From contig CABIZO010000002.1 in assembly GCA_902363255.1 (NCBI GenBank), positions 496,001 to 560,000 on the forward strand: a stretch of DNA of 64,000 nt, written 5' to 3'. Under the pieces are notes generated by a model. It was given only the letters and a program-made list of their open reading frames with translations. It did not search any database and had not been told where the DNA came from. The position numbers were made by a program, and so were the translations under genes. Positions 45,634-53,691 of the stretch are shown in pieces (within the stretch, counting starts at the first letter, position 1; each line of letters begins with the position of its first letter). Source of the DNA: Peptostreptococcaceae bacterium (GTDB lineage Bacteria; Bacillota; Clostridia; Peptostreptococcales; Peptostreptococcaceae).

Positions 45634-45827
45634 TGGGAAGAAAATAGGAGTATATTATATGCTCTATTTTTTTGTTACTAAAATAGTTGTTGAGGTCGAT
45701 ATTGTATTGAAACATAGTTAAATAAAAGGATCTGTTTTAAATCAATGTTTAAAATGGTACAATAAAAATTAATACATAATTATTATATAATGCGAAATGA
45801 AGATGATTTTGATATGATATAGATAAA
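45630..45827. repeat. Island intergenic repeat, full copy 1
   Basis: Left part: AAAATAGGAG...CTCTATTTTTTT hairpin. Middle: TTGTATTGAAACATAGTTAAA and AAAAGGATCTGTTTTAAATC. Right part: promoter-like TTATTATATAATGCGAAAT and GATGATTTTGATATGATATA. The order and spacing match the copies at 50890 and 54683. It sits upstream of murJ and may supply its promoter. Confidence 0.85.
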
Positions 45828-45996
45828 TTTTTGTACTTGTATTTACAATTTGGCAAAATAAAAAGTTATTTAAAAAATAACAAAAAATGTATATAATAAA
45901 TAAAGTATTCTAATACGTTTTCAATTCATATTATCCTTACACAATCATGGAAAACTTATTATGTTTAAACAACTTAACATGAAAAGAGGAATTTAG

Positions 45997-47520
45997 ATGT
46001 CTAAAATATTAAAATCAGCATCCATGCTGTTTATCGCAACAATAATATCAAAGATTGTTGGATTTTTAAGAGATTTAGTTATTGGATATGTGTATGGTAT
46101 AGGTGTTATATCGGATTCATATTTAATGGCGTTGAATATTATAACGGTAGCATTTATATCCCTATTATGTGTAGCTATTCAAAGTACATATATGCCTATA
46201 TATACATCAATAGAAGAAGAGAGTGGAAAGGTAAAAGCTTTAAAATTTACAAGCAATGTTATAAATATTATATTGATTATATCATTAATTGTATCAATTT
46301 TAGGTTGGATTTTCACAGAACCATTAGTTAAATTGTTTGCAACAGGATTTGAAGGGGAGAGACTTAAGCTTACCATACAATTAACAAGAATTATTTTATT
46401 TTCAGTTGGTTTAGTATGTATAACATACGTATTAAAAGCATACTTAGAGATATATGATTACTTTTTGATTACAGGTCTAATGCCCTTACCATATAATATA
46501 TCAATAATAATATCAGTTTTACTTAGTAGAACTTTTGGTGTAGAAATTTTAGCATACGGAACTGTATTTGCATTTTTTATTCAAATGATATTTTTAATTC
46601 CATTCTGCTGTAAAAAGGGATTTAGATACAAATTAAATATTGATTTGTTTGATAAAAATATAAAGAAGATGGCTTTAGCTATAGGACCTGTTTTGATAGG
46701 AGCATCAGCATATCAAATAAATAGTTTAGTAGATAAGAACCTATCATCTTTTTTAGTAACTGGTTCTTTATCTGCATTAAATTATGCATATAAATTAAAT
46801 ATCTTTGTTATAGGATTATTTGTTGCATCAATAACAAGTGTAATATATCCTGTATTTTCTAAATTAGGTTCAAAAAAAGATTTAAGAAAACTAAAGATTA
46901 CATTTTGTAAATCTATTAATTCTGTCATATTAATCACTATGCCTATTTCTATCGGTGCATTTATATTGTCAAAACCGATAGTAAAATTACTTTTTGAAAG
47001 AGGTGCCTTTGATGAAAGTGCAACTATTATAACAGCTCAAGTATTGTCTTGCTATGCTATAGGTATGGTTGCGGGAGGAATGAGAGATGTTGCTGTAAGG
47101 GTATTTTACTCTTTAGAAGATACCAAAATTCCAATGCTAAATAGTATATTATGTGTTATATCCAATATATTATTTAGCTTAATATTAATAAGAACAATGA
47201 AAGTATCAGGACTTGCTTTAGGTTCAAGTATTTCGTCAATAATAGCTATATGTTTTTTATTGTTTAATCTTAGAAAGAAAATAGGAAAGTTTAATGCAAT
47301 GAGTATTTTAATGACACTGCTTAAAACATTTTTAGCATCTTGTGTAATGGCTATTATAGTGTTGAAAATTTTTGCGAAAATATCCTTAATTAGTGAGTTC
47401 TTAGGATTAATAGTCTCTGTTAGTATAGGGGCCATAGTATATAGTATAATCGTATTAATTTTGAAAGTTGATTCAACTGATTATATTATTAATATAATAA
47501 AATCTAAAATAGCAAAATAA
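45997..47520 (+). CDS. murJ: Lipid II flippase MurJ / MviN-family protein
   Basis: The 507-residue, 14-helix protein begins MSKILKSASMLFIATIISKI with GFLRDLVIGYVYG, the MurJ start motif. It also has YAYKLNIFVIGLFVASITSV, LLFERGAFDESAT and the late QVLSCYAIGMVAGG segment. MurJ flips lipid II, and paralogues flip other lipid-linked sugars. Standing alone next to an FN3-gene remnant and inside a variable island, it may be an accessory paralogue rather than the housekeeping copy. Confidence 0.9.
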   Translation: MSKILKSASMLFIATIISKIVGFLRDLVIGYVYGIGVISDSYLMALNIITVAFISLLCVAIQSTYMPIYTSIEEESGKVKALKFTSNVINIILIISLIVSILGWIFTEPLVKLFATGFEGERLKLTIQLTRIILFSVGLVCITYVLKAYLEIYDYFLITGLMPLPYNISIIISVLLSRTFGVEILAYGTVFAFFIQMIFLIPFCCKKGFRYKLNIDLFDKNIKKMALAIGPVLIGASAYQINSLVDKNLSSFLVTGSLSALNYAYKLNIFVIGLFVASITSVIYPVFSKLGSKKDLRKLKITFCKSINSVILITMPISIGAFILSKPIVKLLFERGAFDESATIITAQVLSCYAIGMVAGGMRDVAVRVFYSLEDTKIPMLNSILCVISNILFSLILIRTMKVSGLALGSSISSIIAICFLLFNLRKKIGKFNAMSILMTLLKTFLASCVMAIIVLKIFAKISLISEFLGLIVSVSIGAIVYSIIVLILKVDSTDYIINIIKSKIAK

Positions 47521-47612
47521 AAATATTTTTCATGTTATATAAATAAATATGAATTTATAGGTGAGTTTTTATATACAATTTTAATATATTGTGAAGAAGT
47601 AATTTTTGTATA

Positions 47613-47700
47613 TTATTATAAGGTAAAAGCTTATAGAACTGTAAATGGAAAGAAAGTTTATAGCTCATATAGTAGTGTTAAATATATAAAAGTTAAGTAA
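47613..47700 (+). pseudogene. Orphan C-terminal tail of an FN3 surface protein
   Basis: Reading VYYYKVKAYRTVNGKKVYSS then YSSVKYIKVK and TAA, it is nearly identical to the last 29 residues of the BspA/FN3 protein at 31871-37987. No start or upstream domains remain. It is followed by a perfect terminator, so a whole gene once stood here. Confidence 0.85.
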
Positions 47701-47730
47701 AAGTATATACAAGAATGAAATTTTTATACT

Positions 47731-47768
47731 ATAAAGGGGGTAACAAGTTTGTTACCCCCTTTATATTT
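47731..47768. terminator. Very strong terminator behind the FN3 remnant
   Basis: ATAAAGGGGGTAACAA pairs perfectly with TTGTTACCCCCTTTAT (16 bp). Confidence 0.92.
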
Positions 47769-47776
47769 GGGATACG

Positions 47777-47842
47777 GTATAAATAATTGCAAAAAATAGT
47801 ATAAATAATTGTAAAAAATAGTTTAAATAAATGTATAAAACC
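47777..47842. repeat. Three tandem 22-nt repeats
   Basis: Units GTATAAATAATTGCAAAAAA start at 47777 and 47799, with a weaker third at 47821. Confidence 0.7.
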
Positions 47843-47862
47843 TAAAAAAGGAGTCTATAATT

Positions 47863-47993
47863 AAAATGTATATCGTAAAACATTTATACGATTTTATATA
47901 CATTTTTCTTTATTTTATACAATTTTCACAGACATTAAAATCATACAACTTTCCCAAGGATAGCCTGAACATCGGAAATTCAGGCTATTTTTG
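47863..47993 (+). ncRNA. Possible small structured RNA ending in a terminator
   Basis: AAAATGTATAT...ATATACATTTT (47863-47908) forms an imperfect hairpin. After about 50 nt, ATAGCCTGAA pairs with TTCAGGCTAT followed by TTTTT (47960-47993), a clean terminator. No coding frame of note precedes that terminator, so a short untranslated transcript is plausible. No known RNA family is recognised. Confidence 0.35.
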
Positions 47994-48030
47994 TGTGTAA
48001 AAAACCTTACTAAATTTACACTCATCTTAC

Positions 48031-48110
48031 TAAATAAAAGGATCTGTTTTAAATCAATGTTGAAAATAGTACAATAAAATAAATACACAATTTTCATATA
48101 ATATGAAATG
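48031..48110. repeat. Island intergenic repeat, right-hand part
   Basis: AAATAAAAGGATCTGTTTTA, AAATCAATGTTGAAAAT and ATACACAATTTTCATATAAT match the right half of the full copies. The hairpin half is missing. It lies upstream of the gene at 48182 and may act as its promoter. Confidence 0.85.
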
Positions 48111-48181
48111 ATAAAATTGTTAACTAGTAAAACTTTATGATATACATTATAATGAAAATTATAATGTATAAGGAGAATCTT

Positions 48182-48589
48182 ATGACTAATATAAAAAAAT
48201 TTCTACAAATCTTAATTCCTACTATTATACTAGCTTTAATAATTTATGGGCTTTTTTTATTTTTTGGAGGAACAGTATTATTATTACTGGGATTAAAGTA
48301 CAATAATTTATTGTCTCTAGCAAAGTTCTTTGGCATATATTTGATTTTAAGTATGATTATAGATTTTATAGTTGTATGCTTTTTAAAGGTCTTGAAAGAA
48401 TTAAGAGGGCTTACAGACACGCAACATAATTTATTATATTTGACTTTAGATATACCTTTAAATATGACTATAATTGGAATAGCAGAAACACTAACTAAAG
48501 GAGTTTCATGTTCCATGTTAACTGCATTTATATTTTCTGTAATATCTTATTTATTTGGATTGTTTTTAGATAAAAAATCAAGTGAATAG
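48182..48589 (+). CDS. YrvL-like small membrane protein
   Basis: The 135-residue protein has four membrane segments. The pattern LTDTQHNLLYLTLDIPLNMT and LTKGVSCSMLTAFIFS suggests the YrvL family, a Bacillus protein tied to control of oxalate decarboxylase expression via SigO-RsoA. The assignment is tentative. The ATG at 48182 follows AAGGAGAATCTT; a longer frame upstream is unsupported. Confidence 0.65.
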   Translation: MTNIKKFLQILIPTIILALIIYGLFLFFGGTVLLLLGLKYNNLLSLAKFFGIYLILSMIIDFIVVCFLKVLKELRGLTDTQHNLLYLTLDIPLNMTIIGIAETLTKGVSCSMLTAFIFSVISYLFGLFLDKKSSE

Positions 48590-48659
48590 TAGTTGTAGAA
48601 AATAGCATTAACAGTTTTGGCAATTTAATAGAGTAGGAACAATTTGAAGTAAGTTAAAA

Positions 48660-48746
48660 AATAACTACATCTTAGAATTTGATATATTGAAAATACTAAG
48701 GTGTAGCTATTTTTATGCCTATTTATCACGAAGAAATCTAACATAG
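48660..48746 (+). terminator. Terminator plus ATCACGAAG repeat (copy 1 of a duplicated 3' block)
   Basis: AATAACTACATCTTAG pairs with CTAAGGTGTAGCTATT (G-U pairs allowed) and ends in TTTTT. Ten nt later comes ATCACGAAGAAATCTAACAT at 48725. The same block recurs at 49725-49811. Confidence 0.8.
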
Positions 48747-48803
48747 TCTAAATTTATGATTAAAGTAGAAAGAATGCAATATTTTTTCTGTTATAATTTT
48801 TAG

Positions 48804-49253
48804 CTAGATAGCATTTTTTATAGGTACACATATTTCACAATATCCATTATCAATCATATCTTTTGAATATCTTTCCATAATAGGTTTATTATCTACAATA
48901 TATCCTTTTTGGTTTAAATCTACAAATATTTCAGTCCAAGCTTTTTGCACATCTTCTGTTGTATGATTAATTTTATAAATAGCATAATCTCCACCATCTA
49001 ACTCTGTTTCATTAACTAAATTATCAATCACATAATCATTTGATATTGTTATGCAAACATCATAGCGACAATTTTGTGGAGGTACAATTTCTGGATTATC
49101 ATGAGCTATGGTATATATTGTGCCAGTATCAAGTAGGTTGTTATTTGATGCCCATATTTTGAAATTTTCCATTAATTTAAAGTTTTCTATTCCATAAGCG
49201 CCAGTTCTTTTCATATATGCAATTTTACATTTTTCAATTTTCTCTATTTTCAT
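48804..49253 (-). CDS. GyrI-like effector-binding protein (149 aa)
   Basis: This is the free-standing effector-binding domain of the AraC/GyrI (SBMB) type: KIAYMKRTGAYGIENFKLME, CRYDVCITISNDYVID, GGDYAIYKINHTTEDVQKAW and PIMERYSKDMIDNGYCEICV. It is similar to SbmC/GyrI proteins that bind small molecules or protect gyrase. A clear AAGGGAGAG lies upstream. It is flanked by ATCACGAAG repeats on both sides (48725 and 49357). Confidence 0.87.
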   Translation of the reverse strand: MKIEKIEKCKIAYMKRTGAYGIENFKLMENFKIWASNNNLLDTGTIYTIAHDNPEIVPPQNCRYDVCITISNDYVIDNLVNETELDGGDYAIYKINHTTEDVQKAWTEIFVDLNQKGYIVDNKPIMERYSKDMIDNGYCEICVPIKNAI

Positions 49254-49356
49254 TTTTATCTCTCCCTTAAAATTGGTTTTACTCTAAGTAAAAGTTAACA
49301 TAATTTAAAATTTTTTCATAGAAGAATTTTAAAATAAAGTTAATTATATTGTAATT

Positions 49357-49378
49357 ATCACGAAGTAAGCTAACATAG
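49357..49378. repeat. ATCACGAAG repeat, copy 2
   Basis: ATCACGAAGTAAGCTAACAT at 49357 matches copies at 48725 and 49790. It lies about 100 nt upstream of the start at 49460. Confidence 0.8.
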
Positions 49379-49459
49379 TCTATAAATAGTTAACTGTTTG
49401 TAGATATTTAGAATAATTGTGATACTATATAAGTAAGTATAAGGTTTAGGAGGGGGATA

Positions 49460-49729
49460 ATGAGTACAGTTGAAATTGTAAGAACCCTAGTGGGAGTACT
49501 ACTTATATTATTTGGATTAGGAGTATATGCATATGATAAACTTCACTATATGAAATATTCAGAATTTAGATATAGTCCTATAAGTTGGTTTATTTGCATA
49601 TTAGCAGGTGTTTATGCTATGTCTTATACAGTGAAAATAGGAATTATATGTGGAGTAGTTACTCTGATATTATGGGTAATTACAAAGATAGTGGTATCAA
49701 ATTTAATTTATAGTAAGTCAAATAAATAA
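49460..49729 (+). CDS. Small three-helix membrane protein (89 aa), unknown
   Basis: Membrane segments lie at about residues 7-25, 44-56 and 58-80, with a charged loop (DKLHYMKYSEFRYSP) between the first two. The family is not recognised. AGGAGGGGG precedes the ATG, and a duplicated terminator overlaps its stop. Confidence 0.7.
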   Translation: MSTVEIVRTLVGVLLILFGLGVYAYDKLHYMKYSEFRYSPISWFICILAGVYAMSYTVKIGIICGVVTLILWVITKIVVSNLIYSKSNK

Positions 49730-49811
49730 CTACATCTTAGAACTTAAAATATTGAAATTACTAAGGTGTGGTTATTTTTATATTTAATTATCACGAAGTA
49801 AGCTAACGTAG
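49725..49811 (+). terminator. Terminator plus ATCACGAAG repeat (copy 3)
   Basis: AATAACTACATCTTAG pairs with CTAAGGTGTGGTTATT, then TTTTT, then ATCACGAAGTAAGCTAACGT at 49790. It duplicates 48660-48746. Confidence 0.8.
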
Positions 49812-49841
49812 TTTTAATTAAGAAAGATCTATATAATTGTA

Positions 49842-49947
49842 TTTAGTAGAATCTCACAGTATATTGTTTACTGTGAGATTTTGTTATTTTCATCAAGTTA
49901 CAATCAAATTAATAAGTGATGATACAAGAAGTATCCATATTAATTAG
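49842..49947 (-). pseudogene. DUF1232 gene 3'-end remnant with its terminator
   Basis: About 105 nt match 42539-42640, including the perfect hairpin TCTCACAGTA/TACTGTGAGA and the last codons. The reverse strand reads IWILLVSSLINLIVT then stop, against IWILVILLLIKLIIT in the intact gene. The rest of the gene is absent. Confidence 0.8.
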
Positions 49948-50057
49948 AAAATTGATATATGTCAGGAATAAATTGGTGGAATTTATAATATATACTAGAA
50001 AGTCTATATTATTTGGTTTTATGTTTATTACATATAAAAAAGGGAGGGAAGGTAAGT

Positions 50058-50147
50058 ATGGGGATTGAAACTTTTCCGTGGATTTATTTTGTAGTTGTAG
50101 TAGTTCTTATAGTAGGATATCTTGCTGTCATACATTTAAAAAAATAA
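50058..50147 (+). CDS. 29-residue single-pass membrane peptide
   Basis: ATG 50058 follows AGGGAGGGAAGG. The product, MGIETFPWIYFVVVVVLIVG plus YLAVIHLKK, is one membrane helix with a basic end. The good ribosome binding site supports translation. Small hydrophobic peptides of this kind include type I toxins and membrane-complex subunits; neither can be shown here. Confidence 0.5.
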   Translation: MGIETFPWIYFVVVVVLIVGYLAVIHLKK

Positions 50148-50148
50148 T

Positions 50149-50190
50149 AAAAATAAATACACAATTGTTATATAATGTGAAATAAAATGA
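50149..50190. repeat. Island repeat, promoter-like block only
   Basis: AAATAAATACACAATTGTTA then TATAATGTGAAATAAAATG matches the right end of the full copies. It lies between the 29-residue peptide and the broken gene at 50286. Confidence 0.8.
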
Positions 50191-50285
50191 ATATTTTTAA
50201 AGTATAAATTCTATTGAATCATAATAAAGAATTGGTATAATTAGGATAATACTAATTTTATAACAATAAAGGGGGAAAGGATATA

Positions 50286-50414
50286 ATGATTAATATTTCA
50301 TGGGAGTTATTTTTTTAAATATTAAATACTATATTATGGATTTTTATCCTATTTTTAGAATATAAAGCTGTTTGTTATTTTAGTGATTTTTTATGTAAAA
50401 TTGTAAAAAGATAG
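50286..50414 (+). pseudogene. Small membrane protein, homologue of 23231 gene, nonsense-mutated
   Basis: ATG 50286 behind GGGGGAAAGG reads MINISWELFF, then TAA (50316-50318), then ILNTILWIFILFLEYKAVCY and FSDFLCKIVKR. The intact homologue at 23231 has CAA at that codon, so a single C-to-T change made the stop. Start, ribosome binding site and the rest are preserved, implying a recent loss. Confidence 0.75.
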
Positions 50415-50503
50415 TTATAATAGTAAATTACACACAATCTTAATATAGTAAGAATAAAAAATTAAGTTTTCTGATAGATAAATAAGTAATTAGGGGAATA
50501 AAA

Positions 50504-50839
50504 ATGATAATTAAAGATAAAATAAAAGAATTTAGAATATTTATATTTATAAATATAATTTTAGCTACTTTAATTGGAACCTATGCTCAAAATATTGCCT
50601 ATTACATAGTTGGTGATTATTCTATTAGTACTGCACAATTGTACTTATATATACTAACAGTCTTAACAACTCTAAGTATAATATCATTCTTTGTAATACC
50701 AATATTAATACATTTATTTTTAAAGCAACATCAGTTAAAAGACGAATATTTATTATATATATTTATGGTTGCTGATATTGTAGTAGGTGCTCTAACTTCT
50801 ATATTTTCAGTATTTGTATTAGCTATGAGTTGGGGATAA
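50504..50839 (+). CDS. Small membrane protein (111 aa), unknown
   Basis: It has three membrane segments (about residues 12-34, 46-72 and 82-108) with short polar loops, including a basic-aromatic loop LKQHQLKDEYLL. It is not recognised. AGGGGAAT precedes the ATG, and an island repeat follows directly. Confidence 0.7.
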   Translation: MIIKDKIKEFRIFIFINIILATLIGTYAQNIAYYIVGDYSISTAQLYLYILTVLTTLSIISFFVIPILIHLFLKQHQLKDEYLLYIFMVADIVVGALTSIFSVFVLAMSWG

Positions 50840-50889
50840 TAAAAATTGTGTAATAATGCTAATATAATGTAAACTATATAAATTATAAT

Positions 50890-51120
50890 TTAGAAAGCAG
50901 ATTTAATGAACAATTTTAATATAATGGGAACAAAAATAGGAGCATATCATATGCCCTTATTTTTTTGTTACTAAAATAGTTCTTGAGATCAACATTGTAT
51001 TAAAACATAGTCAAATAAAAGGAGCTGTTTTGAGTCAATGTTGAAAATGGCACAATAAAGATAAATACACAATTGTTATATAATGCCAAATAAAGATGCT
51101 TTTGATATCATATATATAAA
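50890..51120. repeat. Island intergenic repeat, full copy 2
   Basis: Hairpin AAAAATAGG.GCATAT.ATATGC.CCTTATTTTT (50933-50968), then TTGAGATCAACATTGTATTA, CAAATAAAAGGAGCTGTTTT, and promoter-like ACAATTGTTATATAATGCCA. It separates the 50504 and 51167 genes. Confidence 0.88.
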
Positions 51121-51166
51121 TAGGTATTTGCAAATGAAAATTATAGATGATATTGGAGGATAATAA

Positions 51167-51556
51167 ATGAATAAACATACTATAACATCAGTGTTTGGGA
51201 TTATTGGAGTACTTTCTTGGTCTCTTACTATTTTATTACGAGAAGTAACATTGAATGGTATTGATACAATTACATTTATATTAGGAATAATGCCTAATAT
51301 ATCTGCATGTTGGTTTTTTATATGGTTAGGGGAAATAATTGTTAACAAAATGAATGATGACTTTACTTTTAAAGTTGCAAGTATTATATCTGGAGTAATT
51401 TTTTTATTGGCAATAATATCTGAATTAATACATGATATATTTTTAAATAGTCATTTTGATATAAATGATATCATAGCGACTATACTAGCAATAACTTTAT
51501 ATTTAATAATTTTTTATATTACTAAATATAAAGTGAAAAGTAATGAACAATATTAA
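51167..51556 (+). CDS. Four-helix membrane protein (129 aa), unknown
   Basis: Four membrane segments are visible (about residues 6-24, 36-58, 68-90 and 97-120), with a charged end KVKSNEQY. GGAGG lies upstream. It is not recognised. It is flanked by island repeats on both sides, as other small genes here are. Confidence 0.7.
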   Translation: MNKHTITSVFGIIGVLSWSLTILLREVTLNGIDTITFILGIMPNISACWFFIWLGEIIVNKMNDDFTFKVASIISGVIFLLAIISELIHDIFLNSHFDINDIIATILAITLYLIIFYITKYKVKSNEQY

Positions 51557-51675
51557 TATAATGGGAACCAAAAGTAGGAGTTATATTATTGTTAAATATA
51601 ATGTATACCTCCTACTTTTTTTGTTATTAGAATTGCCCTAATATAAACATTGTATTAAAACATAGCCATATTTTA
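51548..51675. repeat. Island intergenic repeat, left part with altered hairpin
   Basis: AATATTAATATAATGGGAAC leads into a longer hairpin AAAAGTAGGAG...CTCCTACTTTTTTT, then ACATTGTATTAAAACATAGC. It ends before the promoter-like block. The hairpin arms have changed together, keeping base pairing. Confidence 0.8.
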
Positions 51676-51869
51676 AAATAAGATTTTTAATCTTATTGAT
51701 TTAAAACTGTTGTATATATCTATAATATGATAAGCAACTGATATTATATAATATTAATGAAGCTTAAAAGCTAATTTTACCTAACACAAACTCTTATTTC
51801 ATTAGTTATATACTTTATGTTTCCCTGATTTATTATTTTATTTTCTTTATAAATAGTATTTTTATAATA

Positions 51870-51909
51870 AAAAGAGACTCAAAATACCTATAGCCTCTGA
51901 GTCTCTTTT
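51870..51909. terminator. Terminator of the HugZ-like gene
   Basis: AAAAGAGACTCA pairs perfectly with TGAGTCTCTTTT around a 16-nt loop. Confidence 0.9.
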
Positions 51910-51922
51910 CTGTATATACTTC

Positions 51923-52435
51923 TTACTTATGCTTCATCATACCTTTTATCTTATCACTTGGCATACCATGTCCCATTTGATTACCATTTCCGGTAACTTG
52001 AGTATACTCTGCTTTTCCATCTATAAACTTAATTTCATAAGCTTGACCAAATCCTTTTACAAGTCTTCCAGACTTTATCTCAAGTTCAAACATATCAAAG
52101 TCCATATTCTTAAACATTGACATCATTTTAGCGTCATGAACTTCATCAAACTTAGCAAATATTTCATCACTAACAGAATCTATCATATTTGCTTCACATT
52201 TAAATGATACTCTAGTTCTTGCAAATATTGTTTTACATGTACTTTCATCTTCTATAACCATTACACTACACTTATGATTATCTCTTAAGTTATAATAGTG
52301 ATTTGCAGTTTTACTTAAATATAGATAAATCTTATTATCTATCATTACAAAAGGTGCATAACTTATTTCTGGATTGTTTTCTTTTCCTAATGAACTTATC
52401 ATTAAACTTTTTTGATTTTTTAGTAAGTTTTCCAT
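51923..52435 (-). CDS. HugZ-like / pyridoxamine-phosphate-oxidase-fold protein
   Basis: The 170-residue split-barrel protein reads KSLMISSLGKENNPEISYAP, IYLYLSKTANHYYNLR and SGRLVKGFGQAYEI, the pattern of HugZ/HutZ haem-handling proteins. It has a His/Met-rich end (GNGNQMGHGMPSDKIKGMMK), where HugZ proteins place a haem-ligand His. A role in haem breakdown or storage is likely by family. RBS GGAGG. The gene has its own terminator. Confidence 0.85.
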   Translation of the reverse strand: MENLLKNQKSLMISSLGKENNPEISYAPFVMIDNKIYLYLSKTANHYYNLRDNHKCSVMVIEDESTCKTIFARTRVSFKCEANMIDSVSDEIFAKFDEVHDAKMMSMFKNMDFDMFELEIKSGRLVKGFGQAYEIKFIDGKAEYTQVTGNGNQMGHGMPSDKIKGMMKHK

Positions 52436-52580
52436 ATTATAATCCTCCTACTGTTATAGTCAATTATTTTATATAATACTTAAATATACTATAAATACGA
52501 TATATGGTGTATACATATATATATATATTTACCCCGTTTAAGTTTATATTAATCACTTATTATTTTATTATATTTGTATT

Positions 52581-52838
52581 TTATAACTTTTTTATATAGA
52601 ATAATGCCTCCAAAAGATTTGATAATTCGGTAAAATCTTTGTCGATGAATACCTTTACTTTTCTTTTTTTATCATTTAATATACCCAATGGTTTTACTGA
52701 ACCTTGTATCAAATTTATTATACTCATTAAGTCATTTTCTGATGCAAAACTCAATGATCGGGTATTGTTATTTTGTCTAAATTCTTTTAAGTCTACTCTT
52801 TTATCTCCTTTTACTGTTATTATGTAATAATTTCTTCC
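52581..52838 (-). pseudogene. YbaK/ProX-type aminoacyl-tRNA deacylase remnant
   Basis: The reverse strand reads GRNYYIITVKGDKRVDLKEF, LSFASENDLMSIINLIQGSV, KPLGILNDKKRKVKVFIDKD and then FTELSNLLEALF. This matches the central part of YbaK/ProX editing proteins (GDKRVDLK, SFAS, GSVxPxGxxND, VFID). The N-terminus is missing and the HPN...T end is replaced. No start remains. Confidence 0.75.
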
Positions 52839-52905
52839 TTATTCATAATTACATGTCACTTTCAATTTTATACTTATTATATGTTATCAAAATCATAGTT
52901 GCTTT

Positions 52906-53035
52906 ACAAAATTAATATAATGCGAACCTAAAGTAGGGGGATATGCCTCTACTTTTTAGTTGCTAAAATAAGTTATAAAATCTAAAACATAGCCTTAAAT
53001 TAAGAACTACACAATTCATATAATCTATAATAAAT
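52906..53035. repeat. Island intergenic repeat, diverged copy
   Basis: ATTAATATAATGCGAACC, hairpin AAAGTAGGGG...CCTCTACTTTTTAG, AAAACATAGCCTTAAATTAA and ACTACACAATTCATATAATC keep the order of the full copies in shortened form. It precedes the gene at 53089. Confidence 0.75.
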
Positions 53036-53088
53036 ATAGTGGATTGTGTATAATATATAAAATTAAACAATAAAAGGGGGGAATTGGC

Positions 53089-53409
53089 ATGGGAGATACA
53101 GTATTTATAGTGTATATAAGTATAGCATTGATTTTCTTAATATATAGTGTAATATCGTACAAAAAGAAAAGTGTCATATATACTATACGCAATGAAAAGA
53201 TAAAGGTTTTAAAAGATGATTATTATAAAATACAATTACTATTTTGTGTATTCAATTGTATTTTATTAATATTAGAGAGTGTAATTATTTATAATAATAC
53301 AAACACAAGCCTTTTTATGTGTTATTATATTGCTACATTTTGGGTAGTAAACTATTTATTAAAGTTTATAGCTATTAAAATGAAATATTTAAATTCAAGT
53401 TATGAATAA
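53089..53409 (+). CDS. Membrane protein (106 aa), unknown
   Basis: Three membrane segments are visible (about residues 5-22, 46-66 and 73-92), with a basic cytoplasmic stretch SYKKKSVIYTIRNEKIKVLK after the first. It is not recognised. AAGGGGGG precedes the ATG. It is bracketed by island repeats. Confidence 0.7.
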   Translation: MGDTVFIVYISIALIFLIYSVISYKKKSVIYTIRNEKIKVLKDDYYKIQLLFCVFNCILLILESVIIYNNTNTSLFMCYYIATFWVVNYLLKFIAIKMKYLNSSYE

Positions 53410-53473
53410 TATTAATAAAGTACGAACAATTTAAGGTAATCTACTCGTCAATTGTTATATAATGCGAAATATG
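53408..53473. repeat. Island repeat, short copy
   Basis: AATATTAATAAAGTACGAAC followed by ACTCGTCAATTGTTATATAA and TGCGAAAT. The hairpin and middle part are deleted, joining the left edge to the promoter-like block. Confidence 0.7.
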
Positions 53474-53568
53474 AAATATATTAGAGAGTATTAAAAAATT
53501 GGGTGGTATCTCGATATGGTATTTTTTATTGGGAAGAATACTTTTAGTGGTAAATATACATAACAAAT

Positions 53569-53630
53569 AACCTCATTCAAATGGCTTTCTCCTTACTTCC
53601 ATTTAAATCAGGTTATTTTTCAGTATATAG
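53569..53630. terminator. Hairpin near the end of the 53692 gene
   Basis: AACCTCATTCAAATGG pairs with CCATTTAAATCAGGTT (two mismatches) and is followed by ATTTTT on the plus strand. It may end both a rightward transcript and the leftward gene. Confidence 0.65.
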
Positions 53631-53691
53631 GTCTTATAAAAGTTAAATTAAAAATATTAAATACACACTATTAATGACATCCCTCTATATT

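Noticed and set aside
53501..53513. T-box-like sequence GGGTGGTATCTCG after an island repeat
   Set aside because: It resembles the T-box consensus only partly, no specifier stem or rightward gene follows, and no matching terminator arm was found.
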